DNA from: Paraburkholderia largidicola | GTDB taxonomy: Bacteria > Pseudomonadota > Gammaproteobacteria > Burkholderiales > Burkholderiaceae | Direction of reading: 5' to 3' | Length of the DNA stretch: 64,000 bases | NCBI RefSeq assembly: GCF_013426895.1 | Contig: NZ_AP023175.1 | Coordinates: 1,302,001-1,366,000 of the forward strand | Shown here: one piece after another, positions 17,531 through 26,523 of the stretch | How positions within the stretch are numbered: the first letter of the stretch is position 1 | Layout: every line of letters begins with the position of its first letter | Made by a program: the position numbers and the translations under genes | The notes under the pieces: generated by a model | What the model saw: only the letters and a program-made list of their open reading frames with translations | What the model was told of the DNA's origin: nothing | The model's database searches: none

Positions 17531-17917
17531 TCAAAGCCTCTTCGCAATACTGATCTCGTGGCCGTCGGGATCGCTGATATGAAAGTAGCGTTCGCCCCAT
17601 GAAGCATCGGCGGGTGCGGCGTCGGGCTGGTATCCCGCCGCCAGCGCCTTTTGATAAACGGCGTCCACGTCGGACACGTGAACAATCACACGCCCCCACC
17701 ATAGTACCGGGCCTCGCGTGTCGAGAATCAGGTTCAGATAGGTGCCGCCGAACGCAAACGACGTGAACGCCTCGAAAGGGCCTCCGTACGAAAGCGGAAA
17801 GCCAAGCGCGAGGTAAAACGCAACGGCGCGCTCCATGTCATGCGTGGCGAGCGTGACAGCACTGAGTGCTTCGAATCGCGGCGCTTGCGCATCGCTTTGT
17901 GATTCCGGCTGATTCAT
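17531..17917 (-). CDS. VOC-family (glyoxalase/bleomycin-resistance-like) protein
   Basis: About 128 residues from ATG 17917 (GGGAG just upstream). It has the vicinal-oxygen-chelate fold pattern: VTLATHDMERAVAFYLALGF at the start, a mid VIVHVSDVDAVYQKAL strand-helix, and the terminal FHISDPDGHEISIAKRL. These small enzymes or binding proteins act on varied substrates. His and Glu ligands are partly present, so metal binding is plausible, but no substrate can be named. It lies 52 bp upstream of ppk2 on the same strand and may be co-transcribed with it. Confidence 0.85.
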   Translation of the reverse strand: MNQPESQSDAQAPRFEALSAVTLATHDMERAVAFYLALGFPLSYGGPFEAFTSFAFGGTYLNLILDTRGPVLWWGRVIVHVSDVDAVYQKALAAGYQPDAAPADASWGERYFHISDPDGHEISIAKRL

Positions 17918-18035
17918 CGCTGACTCCCGCTCCAGAAAGTGAAAACAGCGGACACCGCCCACGGGCGAGGTCCGCTGCAAAGCGAATCGACGTGGCGTCG
18001 CGTGATTGACTGCGACGCCAACGCATGCCGCGAGA

Positions 18036-19766
18036 TTACGGTATCACACGCGACACGCCGCGTCCGCGCGGATCGGATACGGCATCCGGCCGCTCGCCGT
18101 CGATCTTGATCGCCTGAATGTCGCCGTTGAAGTCCTGCGCCTTCAGCGTATAACCCTTCGCTTCGACCTGCTTCGCGAGATCGCCTTCGATAGGCGCATA
18201 CGGCTCCCAGAAGATCGTATTCGGCGGCAACAGCTGATGATGGAAACGCATTGCGCTAACTGCGTCTTTCAGCGGCATGTTGAAGTCGTACACGTTGTTG
18301 ACCACCTGGAAGATCGACGTGAAAATCCGCGATCCACCCGGCGTGCCGATCACCAGCGACACCTTGCCGTCCTTCGTCAGAATGGTCGGCGACATCGACG
18401 ACAACGGGCGCTTCTTCGGCTCGATCGAGTTCGCGTCGCTGCCTACCACGCCGAACATGTTCGGCACGCCGGGCTTCGATGCAAAGTCGTCCATCTCGTC
18501 GTTCAGCACGATGCCTGTGCCTTCCGCGACGACGCCGGAACCGAAATAGCCGTTGATCGTGTACGTATTCGACACGGCATTGCCCCACTTGTCGACCACC
18601 GAGAAATGCGTCGTCTCCGCTTTCTCGGGCATCGACGTGCCGAGGCCAGGCTGCACGCTCTTCGTGTCCGACGGCGTGTTTGGATTGACTTCGGCCGCGC
18701 GTTTCGCGATGTAGGCATCGTCCGTCAGTTGCGCGACGGGAACCTTATAGAAGTCCGGGTCGCCCAGGTATTGCGCGCGATCTGCAAAGACCCGCTTTTC
18801 GATTTCCGAAATCAGGTGAATGTACTGCGGCGAGTTGAGATCGACATTCGTGAAGTCGCTCTTCAAGTCCGCCTTCATCTTCAGCAATTGCACGAGGCCA
18901 ATGCCGCCCGAACTCGGGGGCGGTGCCGTGATCACGTGATAGCCATTCCAGTCCGCCTGAACGGGTTGACGCCACACGGCCCGATAGTCTTGCAGATCGC
19001 GCTTCGTGATGAGGCCATGCCCCTTCATCGACGCTGCAATCAGATCAGCCGTCTTGCCGTTATAGAACTCGCGTGCGCCCTGATTCGCAATGCGTGTGAG
19101 CACGGCCGCGAGATCCGGCTGCTTGAAATTGACGCCCTCTTTCAGATTGCCGAAATAGGTGTCGAAATTCGTTTTGCCCTCGAAGTCCTTTTCGGCAGCT
19201 TCGCGGCGCCTGGCAAGCTGCTCGTCGACTACGAAACCGTCACGCGCATATTTGATGGCGGGCGCCAGAACCTGTTTCCATTTCAGCTTGCCGAAACGAT
19301 GCTGTGCTTCCCACATGCCCGCCACGGTTCCCGGCACACCTGCCGCGTAATAGCCGAAAAGGCTCTTGCCCTTGATCACATTACCCTGATCGTCGAGATA
19401 CATATTGCGCGTCGCAGCCAGCGGCGCGCGCTCGCGATAGTCGATGAAATACGGCTTTCCATTCACGTATAGCGTCATGAAGCCGCCGCCGCCGATATTG
19501 CCTGCTTCAGGGTACGTGACGGCCAGCGTGAACGCGATAGCGACCGCGGCGTCGACGGCATTGCCGCCTTCCTTGAAGATCTGCTCGGCAGCATCGGCGC
19601 TGTACTTGTCCGCGACGGCAACGGCCGATGCGGTCAGTACAGGTTGTTGCGGCGGGGGCGCTTTCGCGTATGCAGGTGCGGACTCAAGAAAGCCCGCGGA
19701 CGTGGTGAAGAGCCCTGCAACGGCCAGTGTTGTTGCGGAGAATTTCGCTTTATCGATTAGTTTCAA
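18036..19766 (-). CDS. ggt: Gamma-glutamyltransferase precursor
   Basis: 576 residues, standard for bacterial GGT. The N-terminus is a signal peptide (FSATTLAVAGLFTTSAGF, likely cut near APAYA), so the enzyme is periplasmic. The large-subunit motif GGGGFM is near residue 92. Autoprocessing should occur before the catalytic Thr of TTHFSVVD (about residue 385). Small-subunit motifs GSGVV, SSMSPTI and IGTPGGSRI follow. The enzyme hydrolyses or transfers the gamma-glutamyl group of glutathione and related peptides. It lies 157 bp downstream of doeD on the same strand, but no functional link with ectoine use is evident. Confidence 0.95.
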   Translation of the reverse strand: MKLIDKAKFSATTLAVAGLFTTSAGFLESAPAYAKAPPPQQPVLTASAVAVADKYSADAAEQIFKEGGNAVDAAVAIAFTLAVTYPEAGNIGGGGFMTLYVNGKPYFIDYRERAPLAATRNMYLDDQGNVIKGKSLFGYYAAGVPGTVAGMWEAQHRFGKLKWKQVLAPAIKYARDGFVVDEQLARRREAAEKDFEGKTNFDTYFGNLKEGVNFKQPDLAAVLTRIANQGAREFYNGKTADLIAASMKGHGLITKRDLQDYRAVWRQPVQADWNGYHVITAPPPSSGGIGLVQLLKMKADLKSDFTNVDLNSPQYIHLISEIEKRVFADRAQYLGDPDFYKVPVAQLTDDAYIAKRAAEVNPNTPSDTKSVQPGLGTSMPEKAETTHFSVVDKWGNAVSNTYTINGYFGSGVVAEGTGIVLNDEMDDFASKPGVPNMFGVVGSDANSIEPKKRPLSSMSPTILTKDGKVSLVIGTPGGSRIFTSIFQVVNNVYDFNMPLKDAVSAMRFHHQLLPPNTIFWEPYAPIEGDLAKQVEAKGYTLKAQDFNGDIQAIKIDGERPDAVSDPRGRGVSRVIP

Positions 19767-19923
19767 TGCGTGCCTCCAAAGACAATCATCCAGTGACGGA
19801 ACTACAAGCTTGTCTTTGGGCTTATAACACGCAACGAGTGCATTTGCGAAGCAACCCCTTATGTTGCAGGCGCATCGAGTTGCTTCGCGCGATTACTCCA
19901 ATTGCAATACGGTTGCGAGGCTG

Positions 19924-21321
19924 CTAGGCAGCAGCAGATTCCTTCAGCACCTGCGATGCCACTTCATCCACGGCTGCCTGGGTCAGCTTGATGATCTCGT
20001 CGACTTCCGCACGCGTCGTCACGAGCGGCGGCGCAAACCCGAGAATGTCGCCATGCGGCATCGCGCGCGCAATGAGTCCGTGTTGCAATGCAGCGGCTGA
20101 CACGCGCGGGCCGACTTTCAATGCGCTATCGAATGGGCGACGCTCTTCTTTATGCGCCATGAATTCGATCGCGGCAAGCATGCCGCATCCGCGCACTTCA
20201 CCGACGAGCGGATGCGAATCGAACGCTGCATGCAACTGCTGCTGCAGATAGCCGCCAACTTCCGCCGCATTCTGCGAGAGGTTCTCGCGCTCTAGAATGT
20301 CGAGATTCGCAAGCGCCGCGGCTGCGCAGACCGGGTGTCCCGAATAGGTCCAGCCGTGACCCATCGGACCGTGATCCTGCGAGCCCTGCGCGATCACGTC
20401 CCAGACCTTCTCGCCGACGATCACGGCCGACAGCGGAGCATACGCGCTCGTCAAACCCTTCGCGACCGTGATCAGATCAGGTTCGATGCCGAAATGCTGC
20501 GCACCCATCTTCGAACCGAGCCGCCCGAAGCCGCACACCACTTCATCGCTGATCAACAGAATGTCGTGCTTCTTCAGGACTTTCTGGATTGCGGGCCAGT
20601 AACCCGTGGGCGGCGGCAGGATGCCGCCCGTACCCATCACCGGCTCGCCGATGAACGCGGCGATCGTATCCGCGCCTTCCTTTGCGATCAGCTTCTCCAG
20701 TTCTTCGACGCAATAGTCGACGAACTGCGCTTCGCTCATGCCAGCGGGCGCCTGACGATACCAATGCGGACATACCGTGTGCTTGACGCGATCGATCGGC
20801 AAATCAAAGTGCTGATGGAAGCTCGGCAGGCCCGTCAGGCTACCTGTGACGATGCCGGAGCCGTGGTAGCCGCGCTGGCGCGAAATAATCTTCTTCTTGT
20901 TCGGTCGGCCCTTTACATTGTTGTAGTACCAGACGATCTTGATCTGCGTTTCGTTTGCGTCTGAGCCGGACATGCCGTAGTACACCTTCTTCATGCCCTT
21001 CGGCGACCAGTCGATGATGCGCGACGACAGTTCGATGATCGTGTCGGTCGAATGTCCGACATAGGTGTGGTAGTAAGCGAGCTTCTTTGCCTGCTCATAG
21101 ATCGCGTCGGCCACTTCCGTGCGCCCATAGCCGATATTCACGCAATAGAGGCCTGCGAATGCATCGATGAACGACTTGCCTTGATGATCCTCGATGCGGA
21201 TGCCTTTAGCGCCTGTGACGATACGGCCCGGCAGCGCGCCGCTGGCGTGATCGTGAGCGTGCGTCGACGGGTGCATGAAATGCGCGCGGTCCGCGCTGAA
21301 CAGGTGATCGAACTGGGTCAT
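19924..21321 (-). CDS. doeD: Class III aminotransferase, probable diaminobutyrate transaminase DoeD
   Basis: About 465 residues from ATG 21321, preceded by GGAG at good spacing. Class III PLP aminotransferase features are present: GLYCVNIGYGRTEVADA, the YYGMSGSDANETQIK segment, DEVVCGFGR, and the PLP Lys in ITVAKGLTSAYAPLSAVIVG. In ectoine degradation DoeD transaminates L-2,4-diaminobutyrate to aspartate semialdehyde. Alone, the sequence would support only an omega-amino acid:pyruvate or putrescine aminotransferase. The assignment rests on the neighbouring dehydrogenase (38 bp upstream) and the doe/eut/enuR/ehu block. Confidence 0.85.
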   Translation of the reverse strand: MTQFDHLFSADRAHFMHPSTHAHDHASGALPGRIVTGAKGIRIEDHQGKSFIDAFAGLYCVNIGYGRTEVADAIYEQAKKLAYYHTYVGHSTDTIIELSSRIIDWSPKGMKKVYYGMSGSDANETQIKIVWYYNNVKGRPNKKKIISRQRGYHGSGIVTGSLTGLPSFHQHFDLPIDRVKHTVCPHWYRQAPAGMSEAQFVDYCVEELEKLIAKEGADTIAAFIGEPVMGTGGILPPPTGYWPAIQKVLKKHDILLISDEVVCGFGRLGSKMGAQHFGIEPDLITVAKGLTSAYAPLSAVIVGEKVWDVIAQGSQDHGPMGHGWTYSGHPVCAAAALANLDILERENLSQNAAEVGGYLQQQLHAAFDSHPLVGEVRGCGMLAAIEFMAHKEERRPFDSALKVGPRVSAAALQHGLIARAMPHGDILGFAPPLVTTRAEVDEIIKLTQAAVDEVASQVLKESAAA

Positions 21322-21359
21322 GGGACACTCCATTTTTAGTCGATAGTTGAATGAGAGAC

Positions 21360-22865
21360 TCACGCGGCAAGCGGCCGGCGAGCAGAAGCAGCGGCGTCGG
21401 TTAGCGGCAAGCCCAATTGACCGAGGCAGAAGTAATGCGTTTCAACGAATGGCTCGAAACCTTCGAGTCCGCCTTCACGGCCCAGACCCGATGCCTTCAT
21501 GCCGCCGAATGGAACCGGCGCGCCCGTGAATTTCGCGCCGTTCACGGAGACCATCGCGAAGTCCAGTTGGCGAATCACCTGAAAGACCGTGTTCAGGTCT
21601 TTTGCGCACAGATAGGCGGCGAGACCGTATTCGGTGTCGTTCGCGCGCGCGATCGCTTCTTCGAGCGAATCGAACGGCGATACAGCCGAAATGGGCGCAA
21701 AGTTCTCTTCGTCGTAAATACGCATGCCCTTCTCTGCATCCGCGATCACGGTCGGCTCGAAGAACCAGCCGCCGCGCTCGTGCGGCGCGCCGCCGACCAG
21801 AACACGCGCGCCTTTCGCGCGCGCGTCCTCGACGCGTTGGACGGTCACATCGAATGCGGCCTGATGCATCAGTGGACCGACTTCGACGCCCGGCTCGAAG
21901 GCCGGGCCGACTTTCAGCTGGCGCACCGCCTGCGCATAGCGCTCGACGAATGCGTCGTAGACGGGACGCGCAACGAGTATGCGATTCGCCGCGCAACAGT
22001 CTTGCCCTGACGTCTGAAACTTCGCCGCCACGGCCACTCGCACCGCCTGATCGATGTCGGCGTCCTGCGTGACGATGAAGGGCGCGTTGCCGCCGAGTTC
22101 GAGCGCCGTCTTCTTGATGCCGCTTTGCGCGACGGCCTGCATGACGAGTCCCCCGACGCGCGTCGAGCCCGTGAAGCTCACGGTGCGTACCCGCGGATCG
22201 CGCACCAGTGTTTCCATCGTCATTTGCGGCTCGCCGAGCACGACATTGAACACGCCCGGCGGGAAGCCGGCTTCTTCTGCGAGCTGCGCGAGCGCTAGCG
22301 CGGAAAACGGCGTCTCATGGGCGGGCTTCACGACGACCGTGCAGCCCGCTGCAAGCGCCGCCGCTGCCTTGCGGGTGATCATCGCGTTGGGGAAATTCCA
22401 CGGCGTGATCAGTGCGGCGACGCCGACGGGCTCTACTATCGTGCCGAGATGTGCGCCGTCGATATGTGTGGGGATCGTGCGGCCGTTCAGGCGTTTTCCT
22501 TCGTGCGCGAACCATTCGATGAAGCTCGCGCCGTAGATGATTTCGCCGGTTGCCTCGGCGAGTGGCTTGCCCTGTTCCAGTGCCAGGATGCCTGCCAGGT
22601 CCTGTTGGTGGCGTTGGATGAGTTCGTGCCAGCGTAGCAGTAGGGTGGCGCGTTTTGCGGCTGGGACCCAGCGCCAGGTTTCGAATGCGCGATGCGCGGC
22701 GTCGACTGCCTGAGTGATCTGTTGGGCTTCCAGCATCGGGACGTGGCCGATTACTTTTTGATCTGCGGGGTTCTGCACCGCTACCGTGGAGGCTGTTTCG
22801 CTGTGGACCCAGCGGCCGTCGATGTAACACAGTGATTTGAATAGAACGGGATGGCCAAGCAGCAT
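21360..22865 (-). CDS. doeC: NAD(P)-dependent aldehyde dehydrogenase, probable aspartate-semialdehyde dehydrogenase DoeC
   Basis: About 501 residues from ATG 22865 (AAGGAGAT upstream). It is very similar in pattern to succinate-semialdehyde dehydrogenase GabD: PWNFPNAMITRKAAAALAAG, VSFTGSTRVGG, the Glu base in LELGGNAPFIV, the catalytic Cys in TSGQDCCAANRI, and YDEENFAPISAV. In the doe pathway DoeC oxidises aspartate semialdehyde to aspartate. It is cut off from doeX by a 657-bp inverted-repeat element just upstream, so it may have its own promoter in or beside that element. A general GabD function cannot be excluded. Confidence 0.85.
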   Translation of the reverse strand: MLLGHPVLFKSLCYIDGRWVHSETASTVAVQNPADQKVIGHVPMLEAQQITQAVDAAHRAFETWRWVPAAKRATLLLRWHELIQRHQQDLAGILALEQGKPLAEATGEIIYGASFIEWFAHEGKRLNGRTIPTHIDGAHLGTIVEPVGVAALITPWNFPNAMITRKAAAALAAGCTVVVKPAHETPFSALALAQLAEEAGFPPGVFNVVLGEPQMTMETLVRDPRVRTVSFTGSTRVGGLVMQAVAQSGIKKTALELGGNAPFIVTQDADIDQAVRVAVAAKFQTSGQDCCAANRILVARPVYDAFVERYAQAVRQLKVGPAFEPGVEVGPLMHQAAFDVTVQRVEDARAKGARVLVGGAPHERGGWFFEPTVIADAEKGMRIYDEENFAPISAVSPFDSLEEAIARANDTEYGLAAYLCAKDLNTVFQVIRQLDFAMVSVNGAKFTGAPVPFGGMKASGLGREGGLEGFEPFVETHYFCLGQLGLPLTDAAASARRPLAA

Positions 22866-23025
22866 GGTGATCTCCTTTCTTTGGCTTTCCTTGATATCTC
22901 TGTGTGTCACTTTAAAGGCTGCGCGGGCTCCGGTTTTTTTGTTCTCGGGGTGGTTTGGTTTTGGCTTTTTCTGTTTTCTGATCGTAGGTGGGTGGTTTTT
23001 TTGGTTTTGGATTGCTCGTGTCTAC

Positions 23026-23682
23026 GCTGGCATCCGCGATATGACTTACCACTTCAAGCGTTGCCCCTGTGCGGGGCGGCACCTACTTTTCTTTGCCGCC
23101 GCAAAGAAAAGTAGGCAAAAGAAAGCGGCTCACACCGCCAGCACGTGTTCCTATCCACGGGCCCCAACGTCCCCACGCTTCACACGGCAGTGCCCTGGTC
23201 GGTGCTTGTTGCCAGCGCTTTGAATGAACGCCTCACCCGCTTCGAATACCCCTACTTGAACCAGCGGCAGCGAATGGTATATGCCGCCCAGGTGGCAAAC
23301 TGTGTGTAGGTTGTCGCGTCGTATAGCCTGGCGCTCTTACAGGGTGGAACGCGTGTGCTATCGGTCCGAAGTGAGGCGTGCGAGGTACTACGCTCTACAC
23401 ACAGTTTGCCACCTGGGCGGCGGTGGACCATCTGGCGCGGCGTGCTGTAGCGCGGGAGCGTGAAGCGGGTGAGGCACTCTTTTAGAGCGCTGGCAGCGGA
23501 CGTGGGTCACGTGGTTGCCGTATGAAGGATAAGAACCTTTGGGGGCCCTCAGGCAAACATAAGAACTGGCGGTGTGAGCCGCTTTCTTTTGCCTACTTTT
23601 CTTTGCGGCGGCAAAGAAAAGTAGGTGCCGCCCCGCACAGGGGCAACGCTTGAAGCACCAGTAACAAAACGCGGATGCCAGC
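23026..23682. repeat. Large inverted-repeat (MITE-like) element, copy 1
   Basis: The ends (gctggcatccgcg at 23026-23038 and its complement at 23670-23682) bracket a nested palindromic structure. Outer arms of about 110 bp each contain the small stem gcccc/ggggc and a 15-bp perfect hairpin (cctacttttctttgc, 23082-23096, loop cgcc, complement 23101-23115). Inner arms (gccgcccaggtggcaaactg at 23283 and its complement ending 23421) frame a variable core of about 85 bp. T-rich, low-complexity sequence flanks the left end. The same element occurs at 35118-37060 and 52076-52730. It encodes no credible protein. It separates doeC from doeX and could terminate transcription in both directions. Confidence 0.85.
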
Positions 23683-23787
23683 AAAAACACAAATCACAGA
23701 CGCCAGCGCAAGCCCCCAAAAAACCAAACCAGCCGCACAGCGGCAAAAAAAAACAAAACTCAAAACCAAAGTCAAAAACGAGAACCA

Positions 23788-24264
23788 TCACCCAAACTCA
23801 GCCCAGTCGGGCACCGACTCACCCGTCTCCTTAACGACCTTAGTCACGACATAAGTAAAATACCGCTCAATCCCGACCTCATCGATAAGCAGCGAATCAA
23901 TAAACCGCTGATAGTGGTCGATATCCCGCGCCACCACGTGCAAAACGTAATCGACACCACCGCCGGTGGCATAACACTGCACGACCTCAGACGAAGAACC
24001 CACACGTTCCTCGAACCGCCGCATATCATGCGCCGTATGCCGGGCAAGGGTCACCTCAACAACAATCCTGCTACCCTTAAAAGCCTTCGTCCAGTCGATA
24101 TCCGTCCGATAACCACGAATCAGGCCACTCTCTTCGAGCCGCCTCACCCGCTCCCACGCAGGTGAGATCGACAGATTCACTTCCTCCGCGAGCCGCGACT
24201 TCGTAATACGTCCATCTCGCGCAAGAATGCGAAGAATCGCAAGATCATAGCGATCGAGTTTCAT
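23788..24264 (-). CDS. doeX: Lrp/AsnC-family regulator, DoeX
   Basis: 158 residues, typical of the family. Residues 1-60 hold the Lrp helix-turn-helix (LDRYDLAILRILARDGRITKSR, VNLSISPAWERVRRLEESGLI) and the rest forms a RAM effector domain (VVEVTLARHTAHDMRRFEE, CYATGGGVDYVLHVVARD). The ATG overlaps the stop of doeB upstream by four bases, so it is translated with the degradation genes. In Halomonas DoeX is the Lrp-type regulator that binds in the doe region; the same task is inferred here. The adjacent repeat element begins about 105 bp past its stop. Confidence 0.9.
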   Translation of the reverse strand: MKLDRYDLAILRILARDGRITKSRLAEEVNLSISPAWERVRRLEESGLIRGYRTDIDWTKAFKGSRIVVEVTLARHTAHDMRRFEERVGSSSEVVQCYATGGGVDYVLHVVARDIDHYQRFIDSLLIDEVGIERYFTYVVTKVVKETGESVPDWAEFG

Positions 24265-25280
24265 ACCCGAATGCCGCGTTCTACGACATCAGCCACCACG
24301 GCCACCGTATCGCCAATCCGCACGAGCCCCGGAAAATGCCGCGCAGCAAGCAACCCGCCGCGCCGCGCGCGGTATTCGACAGCCTTGGTGCCCGTACGCG
24401 TCATGTCGTGAACCCGCGCGATCACTTCGCCCGCTTCGACACTGTCGCCAAGGTCCTTGCACATCTCGAGTAGCCCGTCGTGCTCGCTCGTCGTATAGCA
24501 AGTACCGTCCGGCATATCGAGCAAGGTCGTCGTGCGCGGCGCCACATCATCGCCATCATGCAACGACAACACACCCACATTCGCAAGAAAGCCGCGTACG
24601 CCGCGTTCGGCGACAGCGACGCTCGCCACCGTCGCGGTGCCGCCGCCGCCCAGTTCCGTCGAGACGAATACCTTGCCCGCTTCTTCGACAGCCGTGTCGA
24701 ACAAGCCGACGCTATCCAGCTCCAGCATCCGCATCGAATACGGTGCGCCGAATGCACACATCGCCGCTTCGCAACGCGCCTGCTGCTTCGCATCCTTCAA
24801 CACATGCACGGCGGCGAACGGCACGAAGTCGAGCGTGCGGCCACCCGCGTGCAGGTCTAGCACATAGTCCGCGAGCGGCAGCAAGTAGCGCTGAAAGTAG
24901 TCGGCAATCTTCTCTGTGACGGTGCCGTCCGGCTTGCCCGGAAAGCTGCGGTTGAGATTGCCGCGATCGATGGGCGACGTGCGGCTGCCCGCGCGAAACG
25001 CCGGATAGTTCATGAACGGCACGATGATCACGCGCCCCGTCACATCGCTCGTCTTCAGTGTCGATGCGAGCTTCGACAGCACGATGGGACCTTCGTACTC
25101 GTCGCCGTGATTGCCGCCCGTCAGCAAGGCGGTCGGCCCATCGCCATTGCGGATCACCGTGATGGGAATCATCACGGCGCCCCACGCGGATGCATCATGC
25201 GAATGCGGCAGCTTAAGGAAGCCATGCTGTTCGCCGTCGGCCTCGAAATCGATCGTGGCGGAAATGGGTGAAGCCCGCAT
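24261..25280 (-). CDS. doeB: N-alpha-acetyl-L-2,4-diaminobutyrate deacetylase DoeB
   Basis: 339 residues of the succinylglutamate desuccinylase/aspartoacylase (M14-like) fold. The Zn site is visible as GGNHGDEYEG (His and Glu, near residue 58) and LDLHAGG (second His, near 145). NRSFPG and STELGGGG follow, the latter supplying the probable catalytic Glu. The enzyme removes acetate from the N-acetyl-diaminobutyrate made by DoeA. It overlaps doeX by four bases and starts five bases after doeA stops. Position and motifs together support the DoeB call well. Confidence 0.93.
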   Translation of the reverse strand: MRASPISATIDFEADGEQHGFLKLPHSHDASAWGAVMIPITVIRNGDGPTALLTGGNHGDEYEGPIVLSKLASTLKTSDVTGRVIIVPFMNYPAFRAGSRTSPIDRGNLNRSFPGKPDGTVTEKIADYFQRYLLPLADYVLDLHAGGRTLDFVPFAAVHVLKDAKQQARCEAAMCAFGAPYSMRMLELDSVGLFDTAVEEAGKVFVSTELGGGGTATVASVAVAERGVRGFLANVGVLSLHDGDDVAPRTTTLLDMPDGTCYTTSEHDGLLEMCKDLGDSVEAGEVIARVHDMTRTGTKAVEYRARRGGLLAARHFPGLVRIGDTVAVVADVVERGIRV

Positions 25281-25284
25281 TGCC

Positions 25285-26514
25285 CTACTCCTTGACGAAC
25301 AGCTTGCGCGGCGTATTGCAAAACGTCTCGACGCCCGACTCGGTAATCAGAATGCTTTCCGTGATTTCGAGTCCCCAGTCGTCGAGCCACAGCCCCGGCA
25401 TGAAGTGAAACGTCATGCCGGGTTCGAGGACAGTCTTGTCCCCCGGACGCAGGCTCATCGTGCGCTCGCCCCAATCGGGCGGATAACTCGCGCCGATGGG
25501 ATAACCGCACCGGCTATTCTTCTCGATGCCCGATTTGCGCAGCACGGCAAAAAACGCATTCGCGATGTCTTCGCAGGTATTGCCGGGCTTCGCCGCAGCA
25601 AGACCCATTTCGATGCCTTCAACCACGGCCTTTTCGGCATCGATGAAATGCGTCGGCGGCTTGCCGAGATAGACGGTGCGCGACTGCGGGCAGTGATAAC
25701 GCTTGAAGCACCCGGCGATTTCGAAGAACGTGCCCGCGTTCTTTTCAAAAGGCGAGTCGTCCCATGTGAGATGCGGCGCGGCGGCATCGGCGCCTGTAGG
25801 CAGCAGCGGCACGATTGCCGGATAGTCACCGCCATACCCGTCGACACCCGTAATCCCGGCCGAGAAGATCTGCGCGACGAGATCGCTCTTGCGCATGCCA
25901 GGCTCGATCCGCTCGACGATCTGCGCATGCATCTTCTCGACGATGCGCGCAGCAATGCGCATGTATTCGATCTCACGCGGCGACTTCACGGCGCGCTGCC
26001 AGTTGACGAGCGCCGTCGCGTCGCGCCACGCCACATTGGGCAGATTGCGCTGCAACGATGCAAATGCGGCCGCGCTGAAATAGTAGTTATCCATTTCGAC
26101 GCCGATACGGCGTGCCTGCCAGCCGCGCGCAGCGATCACTTCACGCGCGAGATAGTCCATCGGATGACGCTCGGTGGACTGCACATAATGATCCGGATAG
26201 CCGACGATGTTCTCGCGCCTCATGAACACCGTGCGCAGCGCGCCGTTCGCGTCCTGTCCACGGCCATACCAGACGGGCTCGCCGTCCAGTGCGAGCAGCA
26301 CGCACTGATGCACATAGAACGACCAGCCGTCGTAACCGGTGAGCCATCCCATGTTGGTCGGGTCCGTCACGATCAGCAGATCGATCTGGGCCTTCTCCAT
26401 CGCGCGGCGTGTCTTCGCGATGCGCGCATCGTACTCGCTGCGATCGAACGGCAAGCGAACTACGGGTGCCGCCAGCTTCACATCGTCCCGCTCCAGTTGA
26501 GGTGTATCTGACAT
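25285..26514 (-). CDS. doeA: Ectoine hydrolase DoeA
   Basis: 409 residues of the M24/creatinase fold: an N-terminal creatinase-like domain (1-165, with NMGWLTGYDGWSFYVHQ) and a C-terminal pita-bread domain. Metal ligands of true M24 peptidases appear to be replaced (FEIAG and PQSRT where Asp residues are usual), matching the metal-independent creatinase/DoeA subgroup. It opens the ectoine ring to N-alpha-acetyl-L-2,4-diaminobutyrate. It lies nine bases after eutC and four before doeB, on the minus strand. Confidence 0.93.
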   Translation of the reverse strand: MSDTPQLERDDVKLAAPVVRLPFDRSEYDARIAKTRRAMEKAQIDLLIVTDPTNMGWLTGYDGWSFYVHQCVLLALDGEPVWYGRGQDANGALRTVFMRRENIVGYPDHYVQSTERHPMDYLAREVIAARGWQARRIGVEMDNYYFSAAAFASLQRNLPNVAWRDATALVNWQRAVKSPREIEYMRIAARIVEKMHAQIVERIEPGMRKSDLVAQIFSAGITGVDGYGGDYPAIVPLLPTGADAAAPHLTWDDSPFEKNAGTFFEIAGCFKRYHCPQSRTVYLGKPPTHFIDAEKAVVEGIEMGLAAAKPGNTCEDIANAFFAVLRKSGIEKNSRCGYPIGASYPPDWGERTMSLRPGDKTVLEPGMTFHFMPGLWLDDWGLEITESILITESGVETFCNTPRKLFVKE

Positions 26515-26523
26515 GGTCTCCTC

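Noticed and set aside
19924-22865. GABA catabolism pair (gabT-gabD)
   Set aside because: The families would allow it, but the immediate association with doeX, doeB, doeA, eutBC, enuR and the Ehu transporter makes the ectoine-pathway doeD-doeC assignment more likely.
23625-23834. Small open frames reading MPPRTGATLEA or its kin at the inverted-repeat arms (also at 35174 and 37004)
   Set aside because: They are translations of the repeat arms, differ downstream in each copy and end in low-complexity Lys/Pro/Thr sequence. Such calls are artefacts of the repeat.
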